Of a stretch of DNA of 56,270 nt, positions 17,626 to 27,517 are shown in pieces. A model generated the notes under the pieces. The model was not told the DNA's origin. It made no database searches and saw only the letters and a list, made by a program, of their open reading frames with translations. Source of the DNA: Bacillota bacterium (GTDB taxonomy: Bacteria > Bacillota > Clostridia > Acetivibrionales > DSM-1351); the NCBI GenBank assembly GCA_023409265.1, contig JAEYHZ010000023.1:1-56270 (forward strand). Reading direction: 5' to 3'. A program made the translations under genes and the position numbers. How positions within the stretch are numbered: position 1 is the stretch's first letter; each line of letters starts with the position of its first letter.

Positions 17626-18630
17626 TTATTTTAATTCATTGATGGCATTACTTAAGTCACTTACAAGTTTCCATACATTACATCCAAAATTGCTCACTGC
17701 CGTAATAGTTGTTTTGCTTGCAGGATAGTAAACGGATATAAAACTTACTCCAGGATCACAACCTTGAAAATAAGGTGAATATGTATTTTCTTTTGTCTTA
17801 TCAAGCCAGATACCATATCCGTAATGTTCGGATTCATCATGACTTTGTACACTTAACATTTGTCCTAGCATGTTAGAGGAAACAAGTTTTCCGTCCAATA
17901 AATTAGCCCAGAATTTGTTAATATCGGTGATTGTGGTAAATGCCCCACCTGCACCAGTACCCTTAACATCTACACTATAGATATTTGTATAATATCCTTT
18001 GCTCTTTTCGTCATAAATATATGAGTTGGCGCAGTTAGCGGGTAATCTGTCCATTTCATAGTAACCTGTATCAAACATGCAGCAAGGCTCAAAAACATTC
18101 TTTTGCAAAAATTTATCAAATAATTGTCCTGTTAATTTTTCTATAATCAGACCCAGAACTACAAAACCGGTATTATTGTACTGAAACCTTTCTCCGGTGG
18201 GGTACATCATTGGTTTATCTATGAAAAGTGGAATTAAATCAGAAGATTCTCTAATTTTGTAGTTTGGATAGTTCTTCCACAATTCGGCATATTCACTCAT
18301 GGTACTTTCATCAAAGTAGTCTGGAATTCCAGAAGTATGGCATAGCAGCTGCTTAACCGTAATTTCTCCGTCAATTGCCTTTAAATCAAAGTCAAGTAAA
18401 TTACCAATAGTATCTTCAAGCTTCAATTTACCCCTCTCAATTAATTGTAAAATACCCACTGCCACAAAGACTTTTCCTGCTGAAGCAGTAGCAAATTTTG
18501 TGTAAAGTTCATTACTTATTTTATTTGGCAAATCCGCATATCCATAATTCTTTTCAAATATGACAGAACCATCCTTGACAACCGATATACAGCCGCTAAA
18601 ATCTTTCTCTACCAAATTTTCCAAATCCAT
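17626..18630 (-). CDS. Serine hydrolase, beta-lactamase/class C family
   Basis: 334 residues with the penicillin-recognising fold of class C beta-lactamase-like esterases/peptidases. The SxxK motif is SAGK near residue 50 (ATASAGKVF), followed by CHTSGIPDY and the YxN motif as YNN (FQYNNTGFVVLG) near 145. The third motif is a weaker HYGYGIW region. There is no signal peptide, which argues against a cell-wall or antibiotic-facing role and for a cytosolic esterase/amidase. GGAGG precedes ATG 18630. The gene stands alone, converging on the PRC-barrel gene. The real substrate is unknown. Confidence 0.85.
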   Translation of the reverse strand: MDLENLVEKDFSGCISVVKDGSVIFEKNYGYADLPNKISNELYTKFATASAGKVFVAVGILQLIERGKLKLEDTIGNLLDFDLKAIDGEITVKQLLCHTSGIPDYFDESTMSEYAELWKNYPNYKIRESSDLIPLFIDKPMMYPTGERFQYNNTGFVVLGLIIEKLTGQLFDKFLQKNVFEPCCMFDTGYYEMDRLPANCANSYIYDEKSKGYYTNIYSVDVKGTGAGGAFTTITDINKFWANLLDGKLVSSNMLGQMLSVQSHDESEHYGYGIWLDKTKENTYSPYFQGCDPGVSFISVYYPASKTTITAVSNFGCNVWKLVSDLSNAINELK

Positions 18631-18777
18631 TTTTTCCTCCCTTATGAAACAGGATTATTTAAGATTTCTAAAATAAAGTGTAAATTAATTACATTATCAT
18701 TTTACAACTTACTACAACTTAGAACCATAAATTGGAGTATGGTTCTTCAATCATGTAAAGAAATATGCGAAAATATA

Positions 18778-18803
18778 ATGGCTGACACATATATGTCAGC
18801 CAT
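18778..18803 (-). terminator. Hairpin, probable terminator of mecA
   Basis: A perfect 10-bp stem, ATGGCTGACA/TGTCAGCCAT, with a 6-nt loop. On the minus strand it is followed by a T-rich tract (TATATTTTC). It lies 88 nt past the mecA stop; the U-tract is imperfect. Confidence 0.5.
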
Positions 18804-18890
18804 AAAAAAGTATTTACCATGTTAGATTAAACAAAATTCTCCAGCAACTTGCTTTTGTTATTTATATTACAGGAGGGATGTTCAAATTTA

Positions 18891-19508
18891 TTAAAAATAA
18901 ACATTTAACGTTTCTATTGCATTATCCTGAATTATTTTCTCACCATATTCATTAAGATAGCCTTCAAAAAATCCCGGATTTCCTACAAGAACAGAATATT
19001 CCGGCATTGTTATATCCATTATCTGAGAGTTAGCCGAGCTGCCGCTTAAAAGCATGTAATAACTGTCTCTGCATCTGAAAAGAGTGCTTTCTCCCTGATA
19101 TACCGGGGCAATTCTTTTAGATAATTTACAAACATCATCCAGACTGTTAAAGCAATATATTTTCAATGTGGAGCAAACCTTGCTTTTCTTTTTCTTCTGT
19201 CTTAGCTCAGAGTTTTTATATTTGCTCTTAATATATTTTTGAATTGACTCAAATTCTCCATCGGCATCTACCTTGGTGATTGTCACTACAAAGCCATCTT
19301 CATTTTCCGGAGAGGCTTCAAAAATCAGCTGGGATTCACCTGAAGCAAAACCGTACTCTTCTTCAGCTTTTTCCATCATATCCCAAAACAACTCCTGAGC
19401 GGCAGGTGAATTATAATTCAAAGAGCTCAAATCAATATTTCGTTCTTCAAGATCATTTAACGTTATTGTGACCTTCAATACATTATCATTAACTTTTTCT
19501 ATTCTCAT
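18891..19508 (-). CDS. mecA: Adaptor protein MecA
   Basis: 205 residues. In Firmicutes MecA delivers targets to the ClpC-ClpP protease and assembles the ClpC hexamer. The N-terminal substrate-binding part starts MRIEKVNDNVLKVTITLNDLEERNID. A lysine-rich linker (QKKKKSK) follows, then the C-terminal ClpC-binding domain with FNSLDDVCKLSKRI and YMLLSGSS. The length is close to the usual ~215 residues. The frame opens at 19526, but ATG 19508 matches the family start and has GGTGAT upstream. It is divergent from maf. The 326-bp spacer is AT-rich, and nothing beyond a weak AGC..TTTTT/GAAAA..GCT hairpin near 19733 was seen. Confidence 0.9.
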   Translation of the reverse strand: MRIEKVNDNVLKVTITLNDLEERNIDLSSLNYNSPAAQELFWDMMEKAEEEYGFASGESQLIFEASPENEDGFVVTITKVDADGEFESIQKYIKSKYKNSELRQKKKKSKVCSTLKIYCFNSLDDVCKLSKRIAPVYQGESTLFRCRDSYYMLLSGSSANSQIMDITMPEYSVLVGNPGFFEGYLNEYGEKIIQDNAIETLNVYF

Positions 19509-19834
19509 ATAATCACCAACTCTCATTACACAATTTGAACTATGTAAAACTTCATAGTTTTACTATATTATACTTCTAAAACTCTGAATTGAGAAGTGAT
19601 ATTTATCAATATTATACATAAAAGAATTTGTAATTTATATATCTGAAGCCAATATTAACCATATATAAGGAAGTTGTAATTTGCCGTTAAATAAAAAAAT
19701 GCTTTTTACGAATAATATAAATGGATTATTAGCCAGCTTTTTTATTTGAAAAATCAGCTATAAAAATATATAATAATTATGGCTGCGTTTGTCGCATGAT
19801 GTAAAGAAATAAAATACAAATGATTGGTGATTAA

Positions 19835-20431
19835 ATGGATAACATTATATTAGCTTCAGCGTCTCCGAGAAGGCAGCAGTTGTTAACTCAGATTGGCCTT
19901 ACATTCACAGTAACTCCTTCAAATATTGATGAGGTAATGGATCAAAGCTTGGAGCCTTCACAGGTGGCCATGTCTCTGGCCAGCCAAAAGTGTATTGATA
20001 TCGCTACCCAAACTAAACATAACAGTTTGGTAATAGGAGCAGATACAATAGTTGTTAAGGATAACAAGCTTCTGGGTAAACCCAAAAATGAACAGGAAGC
20101 TTTTGATATGCTTGGTGATTTAAACGGTGAATGGCATGAAGTGGTAACAGGAATATGCTTATGCAGGACAAGTGATATGAAAACCATAAGTGATTTCGAA
20201 ATCACAAGAGTTAAGATTGCCAAAAAATCGGATGAGTTCCTAAGGTCATATATTGCAACAAGGGAACCCTTTGATAAAGCAGGTGCCTATGGTATTCAAG
20301 GGTACGGTTCACTGCTGGTGGAAAGGATCGAAGGAGATTTTTTTAATGTGATGGGGCTGCCTGTTTTCAGATTATCTTGCATGCTTGAGAAAATAGGGCA
20401 TATTATTAATTTTGATAATTTGAATAAATGA
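19835..20431 (+). CDS. maf: Maf-family nucleoside triphosphate pyrophosphatase
   Basis: A housecleaning enzyme that hydrolyses non-canonical or modified dTTP/UTP to monophosphates. The N-terminal ILASASPRRQQLL phosphate-binding motif, SLVIGADTIVV with the catalytic Asp, GKPKNEQEA and the GAYGIQGYG block are all present. The 198-residue length is normal. GGTGATT precedes the ATG. It opens the conserved maf-radC-mreBCD shape cluster, with 60 bp to radC. Confidence 0.94.
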   Translation: MDNIILASASPRRQQLLTQIGLTFTVTPSNIDEVMDQSLEPSQVAMSLASQKCIDIATQTKHNSLVIGADTIVVKDNKLLGKPKNEQEAFDMLGDLNGEWHEVVTGICLCRTSDMKTISDFEITRVKIAKKSDEFLRSYIATREPFDKAGAYGIQGYGSLLVERIEGDFFNVMGLPVFRLSCMLEKIGHIINFDNLNK

Positions 20432-20491
20432 AATTAAAGTAAGACTGCTGGATTAATTGAATTTAATCCGATAGCAGGGATGGAGATAAGT

Positions 20492-21187
20492 ATGGAAAGA
20501 TTGAAGATAAAAGAACTCCCGGTATGTGAAAGACCCTATGAGAAGCTCGAGGTTGTCGGAGCAGAGCAATTATCAAATGCCGAGCTGCTGGCAGTATTAA
20601 TAAAAACAGGTACAAAGTCTTATACAGCTGTGGAACTGGCACAACATGTATTGAGGCTGTCCCATGACGGAAGACTTTCTTCACTTAATAACTTATCTAT
20701 TGAACAACTCAAAAAAATCAAGGGAATTGGAAGAGTAAAGGCAATTCAGATAAAAGCTGCCCTTGAGCTGGCTAAGAGAGTCGCAACCAGTGATGGAGTA
20801 GTACATCATATAATAAAGAGTGCTAATGACGTTAATAATCTAATAATGGAAGAAATGAGGTACTTAAAGAAAGAAATTTTTAAAGCACTTTTGCTCGATA
20901 CCAAAAATCAGGTTATTAAAATAGTAGATGTTTCAGTAGGAAGCTTGAATTCCTCTATCGTTCATCCAAGAGAAGTATTCAGTGAAGCAATTAAATATGG
21001 AAGTAACAGTATTATTTTTGTTCATAATCACCCCAGCGGAGATCCTACTCCCAGCACAGAGGACATACAAACCACCCAGAGACTTGAAAATGCGGGAAAC
21101 ATCCTGGGAATCAAGGTGTTGGATCATATAATAGTTGGAGACGGTAGATTTGTCAGCTTTAAGGAAAAGGGACTGATGAATTATTAA
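20492..21187 (+). CDS. radC: RadC family protein (JAB/MPN domain)
   Basis: 231 residues. The N-terminal UPF0758 helix-hairpin-helix part (ELPVCERPYEKL, IKGIGRVKAIQIKAALEL) is followed by a JAB1-like metalloprotease fold with HNHPSGDPTPS plus the upstream glutamate region. RadC's biochemical role is unsettled; the name comes from an old DNA-repair link. ATG 20492 (GGAG 6 nt upstream) is preferred over in-frame ATG 20480. Its position between maf and mreB is the common Firmicute arrangement. Confidence 0.94.
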   Translation: MERLKIKELPVCERPYEKLEVVGAEQLSNAELLAVLIKTGTKSYTAVELAQHVLRLSHDGRLSSLNNLSIEQLKKIKGIGRVKAIQIKAALELAKRVATSDGVVHHIIKSANDVNNLIMEEMRYLKKEIFKALLLDTKNQVIKIVDVSVGSLNSSIVHPREVFSEAIKYGSNSIIFVHNHPSGDPTPSTEDIQTTQRLENAGNILGIKVLDHIIVGDGRFVSFKEKGLMNY

Positions 21188-21234
21188 TTAATTAATCATC
21201 CCTCAGGTAAAAATTAAACGGGAGGACATTTTAA

Positions 21235-22257
21235 ATGAGTTTTTTTGCAAAAGATATTGGAATAGATTTGGGAACAGCAAACACACTGGTACATGTCAAG
21301 GGAAAAGGTATCGTTGTCAGAGAACCCTCTGTTGTTGCTGTTAACATTAAAAATAATGAAGTACTGGCGGTTGGTGAGCCGGCTAAAGAGATGATTGGTC
21401 GTACACCGGGAAATATTGTTGCCATAAGACCAATGAAAGATGGTGTAATAGCTGATTTTGACATTACACAAAGTATGATCAAGTATTTTATAAAAAAAGC
21501 CATGTCAAACGGTGTATTTAACAAGCCAAGAGTGGTCATCTGTGTTCCTTCAGGAGTTACAGAGGTCGAAAAGAGGGCGGTTGAAGACGCTACACTCCAG
21601 GCCGGAGCAAAGGAAGCTTATCTGATAGAAGAACCTATGGCAGCCGCTATCGGTGCAGAATTGCCTGTTGAAGAACCCTCCGGCAGTATGGTTGTGGATA
21701 TCGGCGGAGGTACAAGTGAGGTTGCGGTTATTTCCCTGGGAGGCATTGTAACCAGCAAGTCATTAAGAGTTGCCGGAGACGAGCTTGATGAAGCCATTGT
21801 TCACTATATTAAAAAAGAGTACAGCCTTATGATTGGTGAAAGAACAGCTGAAGAGATAAAGGTGACAATTGGAGGAGCATATCCCAAAACCAAGGAAGAA
21901 AGAATGAACATAAGAGGAAGAGATCTTATTACCGGACTTCCCAAGAACATTGAAATCACATCTTCTGAAATAAACGAGGCCTTAAGGGAGCCGGTAAATG
22001 CCATAATAGATTCAATCAAATATACCCTGGAGAAGACTCCTCCGGAGCTGGCATCCGATATTATGGACAGAGGTATTATGCTCACAGGAGGCGGCGCACT
22101 CCTTGACGGACTTGACAAGTTAATAAAACAGGAAACAGGAATGCCTGTGTCTATTGCCGAAAGACCGTTGGATTGTGTTGTTTTGGGTACCGGTAAGGTG
22201 CTGGATGAAATAGAAACCTTGAAGAAGGTATTACTTTCCCCAAAGAGACTGAAGTGA
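21235..22257 (+). CDS. mreB: Rod shape-determining protein MreB
   Basis: Actin-like cytoskeletal ATPase that forms membrane filaments guiding lateral wall synthesis. Motifs are IGIDLGTANTLV (phosphate 1), VVDIGGGTSEVAVISLGG (phosphate 2), and IMLTGGGALLDGLDKLI (adenosine). The 340-residue length is typical. GGGAGGA precedes the ATG. It is the first gene of the tightly packed mreBCD-PBP2-minCDE run; radC ends 47 bp upstream, so read-through is possible. Confidence 0.98.
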   Translation: MSFFAKDIGIDLGTANTLVHVKGKGIVVREPSVVAVNIKNNEVLAVGEPAKEMIGRTPGNIVAIRPMKDGVIADFDITQSMIKYFIKKAMSNGVFNKPRVVICVPSGVTEVEKRAVEDATLQAGAKEAYLIEEPMAAAIGAELPVEEPSGSMVVDIGGGTSEVAVISLGGIVTSKSLRVAGDELDEAIVHYIKKEYSLMIGERTAEEIKVTIGGAYPKTKEERMNIRGRDLITGLPKNIEITSSEINEALREPVNAIIDSIKYTLEKTPPELASDIMDRGIMLTGGGALLDGLDKLIKQETGMPVSIAERPLDCVVLGTGKVLDEIETLKKVLLSPKRLK

Positions 22258-22299
22258 TTTTTGTGGTAAAGCAAAGGGGTTAGAGAGGAGAAGTATTCC

Positions 22300-23160
22300 T
22301 TGAAGTATTTTAAAAGCAGGGCATTGATAATTCTTATAATAACGCTGGTACTTATAGTAACCATAGGGTTAACGATAAATCCGCTAAGCAGCGTAAATTG
22401 GATAGGGAATTTAATTTCAGTACCATTTACAGCTGTTGAAAAAGTATTTTCCTATGCGGGGCAGGAAATTGAAGCAGGAATAGGTTTATTTAATAATGTT
22501 GAAGCTCTCAGGGCCGAAAATAAAACTTTAAAAGAGGAAATCGACAAATTAAATAATGAACGCACCGAGTTTTTAAGGCTGCAAAGCGAAAATGAAGACC
22601 TGAAAAATGTCCTCAAGATTAAGGATCAGCTTGATGGTGTGGAGTTTATGGGAGCCAACGTTATAGCCAAGGATTCCAGAAATCTCTTCAACATATTCCT
22701 TACCGACAAGGGTTCAACCAGCGGTATAGATTATAACATGCCTGTTATCACAAGTAAGGGGCTTGTTGGTAAAGTTGCCTCTTCACAACCCTTCTCATCA
22801 AAGATCATCAGTATTATAGAGGATGGCAGCTCAGTCAGTGCCATTGTGTCTAAAAGCAGGGATCTGGTAGTAGTTAAAGGTGATCTGAAACTCGGAAAGG
22901 AAGGTCTGTGCAAGCTGGTATATATTCCTAATGATCTGGACCTGGCCCAGGGGGATGAAATAGAAACTTCCGGATTGGGAGGTATATATCCCAAGGGTAT
23001 TAAAATAGGAACAGTAAAGGAAGTAAGAACCGGAGAAAGTGATCTGGACAGGTATGCCATAATTCAACCGTCTGTTGATTTAAGAAGACTCAGTCAGGTT
23101 GTAATACTTAAAAAGGAGATGCCTGATATATCTTCAGAAATGGAGATCATTGATAAATGA
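22300..23160 (+). CDS. mreC: Rod shape-determining protein MreC
   Basis: 286 residues. One N-terminal membrane helix (about 9-27) is followed by a coiled coil (about 66-105, LRAENKTLKEEIDKLNNERTEFLRLQSENEDLK) and the beta-barrel extracellular part that scaffolds PBP2 and MreB. The start is TTG 22300 with GAGAGGAG about 9 nt upstream; no ATG fits the conserved N-terminus. It overlaps mreD by 4 bp (ATGA), indicating translational coupling. Confidence 0.95.
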   Translation: MKYFKSRALIILIITLVLIVTIGLTINPLSSVNWIGNLISVPFTAVEKVFSYAGQEIEAGIGLFNNVEALRAENKTLKEEIDKLNNERTEFLRLQSENEDLKNVLKIKDQLDGVEFMGANVIAKDSRNLFNIFLTDKGSTSGIDYNMPVITSKGLVGKVASSQPFSSKIISIIEDGSSVSAIVSKSRDLVVVKGDLKLGKEGLCKLVYIPNDLDLAQGDEIETSGLGGIYPKGIKIGTVKEVRTGESDLDRYAIIQPSVDLRRLSQVVILKKEMPDISSEMEIIDK

Positions 23161-23669
23161 GGGGTAGAATAATTTTATATACCATACTTATATTTATTCT
23201 GGTTACAACACAGGTTACTTTTCTTAACTTTATCGAAATATTCGGGGTCAGACCCAACTTAATAATAATATTGATTGTCAGTATAGCCCTTCTGGAAGGC
23301 AGGAATCATGGTGCTGCAGTTGGCTTTTTTGCAGGACTCTGTATGGATGCTGTTGTGGGTGTTGCTCTCGGGTACCAAGCCCTGATAGGTATGCTGCTAG
23401 GAGTATTACTGGGAAACATAAACAAAAGGTTTTTTAAAGAGAATATGATCGTAATGATTATTTGTACATTTATTTCTACGTTTTTATATGAATCTGCAGT
23501 AATAGGTATCACCTATACTTTGGGTCTGAAGATAAATTACATAGAGACGATAAATTCTGTTATATTACCCGAAGCAGCTTTAAACTGCATAGTAGGGGTG
23601 GTTATATTTTTTCTGATAACCAGAATCAACAGAAAGCTGAGCAGTTTGGACGTTAAAAACAGATATTAA
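23157..23669 (+). CDS. mreD: Rod shape-determining protein MreD
   Basis: A 170-residue integral membrane protein with about five to six helices, no catalytic motif, and the MreD hallmark VRPNLIIILIVSIALLEGRNHGAAVGFFAGL. It links MreB/MreC to the elongasome. It overlaps mreC by 4 bp and lies 35 bp before the PBP2 gene. Confidence 0.93.
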   Translation: MRGRIILYTILIFILVTTQVTFLNFIEIFGVRPNLIIILIVSIALLEGRNHGAAVGFFAGLCMDAVVGVALGYQALIGMLLGVLLGNINKRFFKENMIVMIICTFISTFLYESAVIGITYTLGLKINYIETINSVILPEAALNCIVGVVIFFLITRINRKLSSLDVKNRY

Positions 23670-23704
23670 TATTTGGATTGGACATTTTAAGTGGTGGTTG
23701 AAGT

Positions 23705-25819
23705 ATGAAAAAATTTTTTAAAGACAGACATACAATTATCAGTATAGTTCTGGTGTTGATATTTGCGGTGATAGTGTATCAACTGGCAAATTTACAGCTG
23801 ATTCAGGGTGAGAGTTTCCTTGCCCAGTCCCAGGGTTATAATCTGCGCTCAAGACAGATTCTTGCCGAAAGGGGTAATATTCTGGACAGATACGGAGTGC
23901 CCATAGCAGTCAATTCTACTAGTTTCTATATGACGTTGGTTAATACAGGCAAATCGTCTGATGACATGAACGAGATGATGTATAAACTGATTAAAATATT
24001 TGAAAAGAACGGTGACAAATACAGTGATACCTTCTCAAAATACTTGAGCAGCAAGCCTGTAAAATTCGGATCTTTGCTTTTAAACAGCCAGGACAGAATC
24101 AAAGTGCTCAAAAATGCAACAGGATATAGATTTACAGGACTTGATCAGGATTCAGCTCCTGAGGAATTTTACGAGTATTTCAGGGATACAGTCTTTAAGA
24201 TAGATACTGAGAAATATAAAGAACCTGACATATACAAGATTATGACCCTGCGCTTTGAAGTTATGAGTATAAATCCAATTTTAGCAAAAGCCATAAGTGC
24301 AAAAACGGTAGCTGAAATTGAGGAAAGAACCGACGAGTTCCCGGGGGCAATAATTGATTTGGAACCCAGCAGGAAGTATATTGATGCACAATATGCCGCC
24401 CAATTAATCGGATACGTGCGAACCATCAATGAGCAGGAGCTGGCAAAACGCAAAGATGAGGGCTACAAGGGCGATGATATAATTGGTAAGTCGGGGATAG
24501 AGCTCACTGCGGAAGGCTACCTGAGAGGTACCAATGGCTATAGAAGAATAGAGATTGACGAGAGCGGCAAAACCAAAATCGTCAGTGAAGAACCTGTAAA
24601 ACCCGGCAGTGATGTTGTTCTTACCATTGATATGAGACTTCAGAAGGTAGCAATGGAATCGCTTGAGAAGAACATTAAAAATATCAGAGAAATAAAGCAT
24701 TCCAGGAATTTTAAAGATGCATATGCCGGGGCTGCGGTAGCAATTGATGTTAATACCGGGGAAGTGCTTGCACTCGCCAGCTATCCAAGCTTTGATCCAT
24801 CAATATTTTTAGCCTCTTCTGAAGATAAGGAAGCCCAGAAGGCAATACAGGCATTAAGTGATCCTAAGAATACTACTACGTCGGAGTATAATAGAGCGAT
24901 TGCCGGAAGCTATACTCCGGGATCAACCTTTAAACCTCTGGTAGGTATTGCTGGGCTGGAAGAAAACAAGATAAATCCCTATGAGAAATATCTGGACAAA
25001 GGCTATGAAATTTATGACAATATGCTTCTTGGATCTATCGAATACAGAACATATCATGGCGGTCTTGGCTGGGTTAATATGATACAGGCAATACAGAAAT
25101 CCTCAAATCCGTACTTTTATAATGCAGGAGTTAAAACAGGGATAGACAATATTGTTAAATGGGCCACCAGATTCGGACTGGGACAAAAAACCGGAATTGA
25201 CCTTATAGGTGAAGAAAAGGGTATTATTTCATCTAAGGAATACAAGGCTACGATTAACCCTTATATATGGGGAAGTGCTGATACTGCCCAGTCATCCATA
25301 GGTCAGCTGTACAACAGCTTTACTCCGATCCAGCTTGCTAATTATGTTGCAACCATAGCAAATGGCGGAAAGCATTTTAAGCCACACGTAATAAAAAGAG
25401 TAGTTAAGTATGATGGTTCCATAGTTACAGAAACTAAACCGGAATATGAGTTGCTGCCTGTAAAGAAACAGAATATGAGTATAATTCAGCAGGGAATGAT
25501 TGCTGTTGCAAATTCTGAAGATAGAGGTGGTACGGCTGCAAATGCATTTGTTGAATTACTTCCTATCAAGGTTGCAGGAAAAACCGGGACCGCTGAGACT
25601 GAATCAAAAGATCAGACCCGTTCATCCAATGCGTTGTTTATATGCTATGCACCAGCGGACAAACCTCAGATAGCAGTTGCGGTTGTTGTTGAAAGAGGTG
25701 TACTCGGAGCGTATACCGCGCCAATTGCCAAAGATATTTTAAAGGCGTATTTTGATAATAATGGAGCTAAAGCTCAGGATTTTACAGCAAAAACGGATAT
25801 AGTAGAATTGACAAAATAA
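23705..25819 (+). CDS. mrdA: Penicillin-binding protein 2 (elongation transpeptidase)
   Basis: A class B PBP cross-linking peptidoglycan during rod elongation. It has an N-terminal membrane anchor (about 11-32), a dimerisation/pedestal domain including RGNILDRYGVPIAVN, and a transpeptidase domain with S407-x-x-K410 (PGSTFKPL), SSN at 466-468 and KTGTAE near 630. The 704-residue length is normal for clostridial PBP2. The usual partner rodA is not found next to it in this window. It is co-directional with mreBCD and 22 bp ahead of minC. Confidence 0.95.
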   Translation: MKKFFKDRHTIISIVLVLIFAVIVYQLANLQLIQGESFLAQSQGYNLRSRQILAERGNILDRYGVPIAVNSTSFYMTLVNTGKSSDDMNEMMYKLIKIFEKNGDKYSDTFSKYLSSKPVKFGSLLLNSQDRIKVLKNATGYRFTGLDQDSAPEEFYEYFRDTVFKIDTEKYKEPDIYKIMTLRFEVMSINPILAKAISAKTVAEIEERTDEFPGAIIDLEPSRKYIDAQYAAQLIGYVRTINEQELAKRKDEGYKGDDIIGKSGIELTAEGYLRGTNGYRRIEIDESGKTKIVSEEPVKPGSDVVLTIDMRLQKVAMESLEKNIKNIREIKHSRNFKDAYAGAAVAIDVNTGEVLALASYPSFDPSIFLASSEDKEAQKAIQALSDPKNTTTSEYNRAIAGSYTPGSTFKPLVGIAGLEENKINPYEKYLDKGYEIYDNMLLGSIEYRTYHGGLGWVNMIQAIQKSSNPYFYNAGVKTGIDNIVKWATRFGLGQKTGIDLIGEEKGIISSKEYKATINPYIWGSADTAQSSIGQLYNSFTPIQLANYVATIANGGKHFKPHVIKRVVKYDGSIVTETKPEYELLPVKKQNMSIIQQGMIAVANSEDRGGTAANAFVELLPIKVAGKTGTAETESKDQTRSSNALFICYAPADKPQIAVAVVVERGVLGAYTAPIAKDILKAYFDNNGAKAQDFTAKTDIVELTK

Positions 25820-25841
25820 TCTCAGTGGGGGATAAACGAAT

Positions 25842-26546
25842 ATGACTGAAAATACCGTAACTTTTAAAGGAACAGTTAACGGTCTTACTATTATAATAAA
25901 ACCGGAGGCCAGCTTTGAAGAAATTGTTGACAGTATGAGAATCAAAATAGAGAATGCAGGTAAGTTTTTCAGAGGAGCAAAGCTGGCTGTCAGATACAGA
26001 GGCCGTGTCCTGAGTGATAACGAGAAGACTGAACTCCATGAATTACTCAAGAAGGAAAGCGGAGCAACCATATTATCCTTTGAGGAAGAGATAGTTGACA
26101 ATACAAGCGGTATAAATGCTAAAGCAAATACGTCGGGAGCAAGTGAAAGAAAAAATCAGATTAAGAAATATATGTTCTTTAAGGGTATTGAAGAAGGTCA
26201 AACAAAGTTTTACCGGGGAACTGTAAGATCTGGCCAGCTTATAACCTTTGACGGAAACCTGGTAATACTCGGGGATGTCAATCCCGGAGCAGTTATAGAG
26301 GCTACAGGAAATGTAGTTGTTATGGGCCTGCTCAGAGGCGTCGTACATGCCGGAAGTGACGGAAATAAAGATGCTATTGTTGCAGCACTGGGGCTAAATC
26401 CAACGCAGCTGAGAATTGCAGACATTATTACGAGGCCCCCTGATGATAAGGGTGCGGGAACGAATCAAGTTCCTGAACTGGCATATGTAAAAGGTGATAT
26501 GCTGTATGTGGAGCGCTTTTTACCAACGTCTATCAGAAATACATAA
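25842..26546 (+). CDS. minC: Septum site-determining protein MinC
   Basis: A 234-residue inhibitor of FtsZ assembly. The N-terminal domain (1 to about 105) is followed by a linker and the C-terminal beta-helix that binds MinD (FYRGTVRSGQLITFDGNLVILGDVNPGAVIEATGNVVVMGLLRGVVHAG). GGGGGA precedes the ATG. A 157-bp gap without recognisable features separates it from minD. Confidence 0.95.
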   Translation: MTENTVTFKGTVNGLTIIIKPEASFEEIVDSMRIKIENAGKFFRGAKLAVRYRGRVLSDNEKTELHELLKKESGATILSFEEEIVDNTSGINAKANTSGASERKNQIKKYMFFKGIEEGQTKFYRGTVRSGQLITFDGNLVILGDVNPGAVIEATGNVVVMGLLRGVVHAGSDGNKDAIVAALGLNPTQLRIADIITRPPDDKGAGTNQVPELAYVKGDMLYVERFLPTSIRNT

Positions 26547-26703
26547 GCTTGGAAATAGCATGAAAATATAGTGAATTGACGTTAAGATAATTGACAAAAT
26601 TATAAAAGATATATATAGTTTAATGTGTATGACTTTATCTTAATAAAAATGTAAATTTATGTAAATATTATTTTTCTTGGACAAGAATTGGAGGCAAATA
26701 TGT

Positions 26704-27504
26704 ATGGGCGAGGTAATTGTAATTACATCTGGGAAAGGCGGAGTTGGTAAAACAACCACAACTGCCAATATTGGTACAGGCCTGGCACTGGCAGGTAATA
26801 AGGTTGTACTGATAGATACTGATATTGGTCTTCGAAATCTCGACGTTGTTATGGGTTTGGAGAACAGGATAGTGTACGACCTTGTTGATGTTGTTGAAGG
26901 TGTGTGCAGAGTTAAACAGGCTTTGATTAAAGATAAAAGATACGAAGGTCTATATCTTCTTCCTGCAGCACAAACAAGGGACAAGTCAGCTGTAACTCCG
27001 GAACAAATGATTAATTTGGTTAATGAATTAAAAGCAGAATTTGATTACATAATTATAGATTGCCCAGCCGGTATAGAGCAAGGCTTCAAGAATGCAATTG
27101 CCGGTGCCAACAGAGCTTTAGTTGTTACTACTCCAGAGGTTTCAGCGGTAAGGGATGCCGACAGAATAGTCGGGCTTCTGGAAGCAAATGAGTTGAGAAA
27201 TCCGAAATTATTAATAAACAGAGTAAGAATTGATATGGTTAAAAGAGGGGACATGATGAGTATCGATGATATCATTGATATTCTGGCTATAGACCTTATT
27301 GGAGTAATTCCTGATGATGAAAAAATCGTTATCTCCACTAATAGGGGTGAACCCGCTGTAACTGATGATAAGTCTTTAGCAGGACAAGCTTATAGAAACG
27401 TCACCAGGAGAATTCAAGGAGAGGAAGTTCCTATTCTCAATCTTGAAACAGAAGATGGATTTTTTCATAAATTTAAAAAACTGTTAGGTTTTAAAACTAC
27501 ATAA
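26704..27504 (+). CDS. minD: Septum site-determining ATPase MinD
   Basis: A ParA/MinD-type membrane ATPase. The deviant Walker A is SGKGGVGKTTTTANIG at residues 8-23, DTDIGLRNLDVVMGLE follows, and the C-terminus is an amphipathic membrane-targeting helix (FFHKFKKLLGFKTT). 266 residues. The frame opens at TTG 26677, but ATG 26704 follows GGAGG by 9 nt and gives the family start MGEVIVITSGKGG. minE begins 13 bp later. Confidence 0.97.
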   Translation: MGEVIVITSGKGGVGKTTTTANIGTGLALAGNKVVLIDTDIGLRNLDVVMGLENRIVYDLVDVVEGVCRVKQALIKDKRYEGLYLLPAAQTRDKSAVTPEQMINLVNELKAEFDYIIIDCPAGIEQGFKNAIAGANRALVVTTPEVSAVRDADRIVGLLEANELRNPKLLINRVRIDMVKRGDMMSIDDIIDILAIDLIGVIPDDEKIVISTNRGEPAVTDDKSLAGQAYRNVTRRIQGEEVPILNLETEDGFFHKFKKLLGFKTT

Positions 27505-27517
27505 GGAGGAATAGGGT

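Noticed and set aside
20492..21187. RadC as part of an anti-phage or mobile island
   Set aside because: Here it is in its standard chromosomal place between maf and mreB, with no mobile or defence genes.
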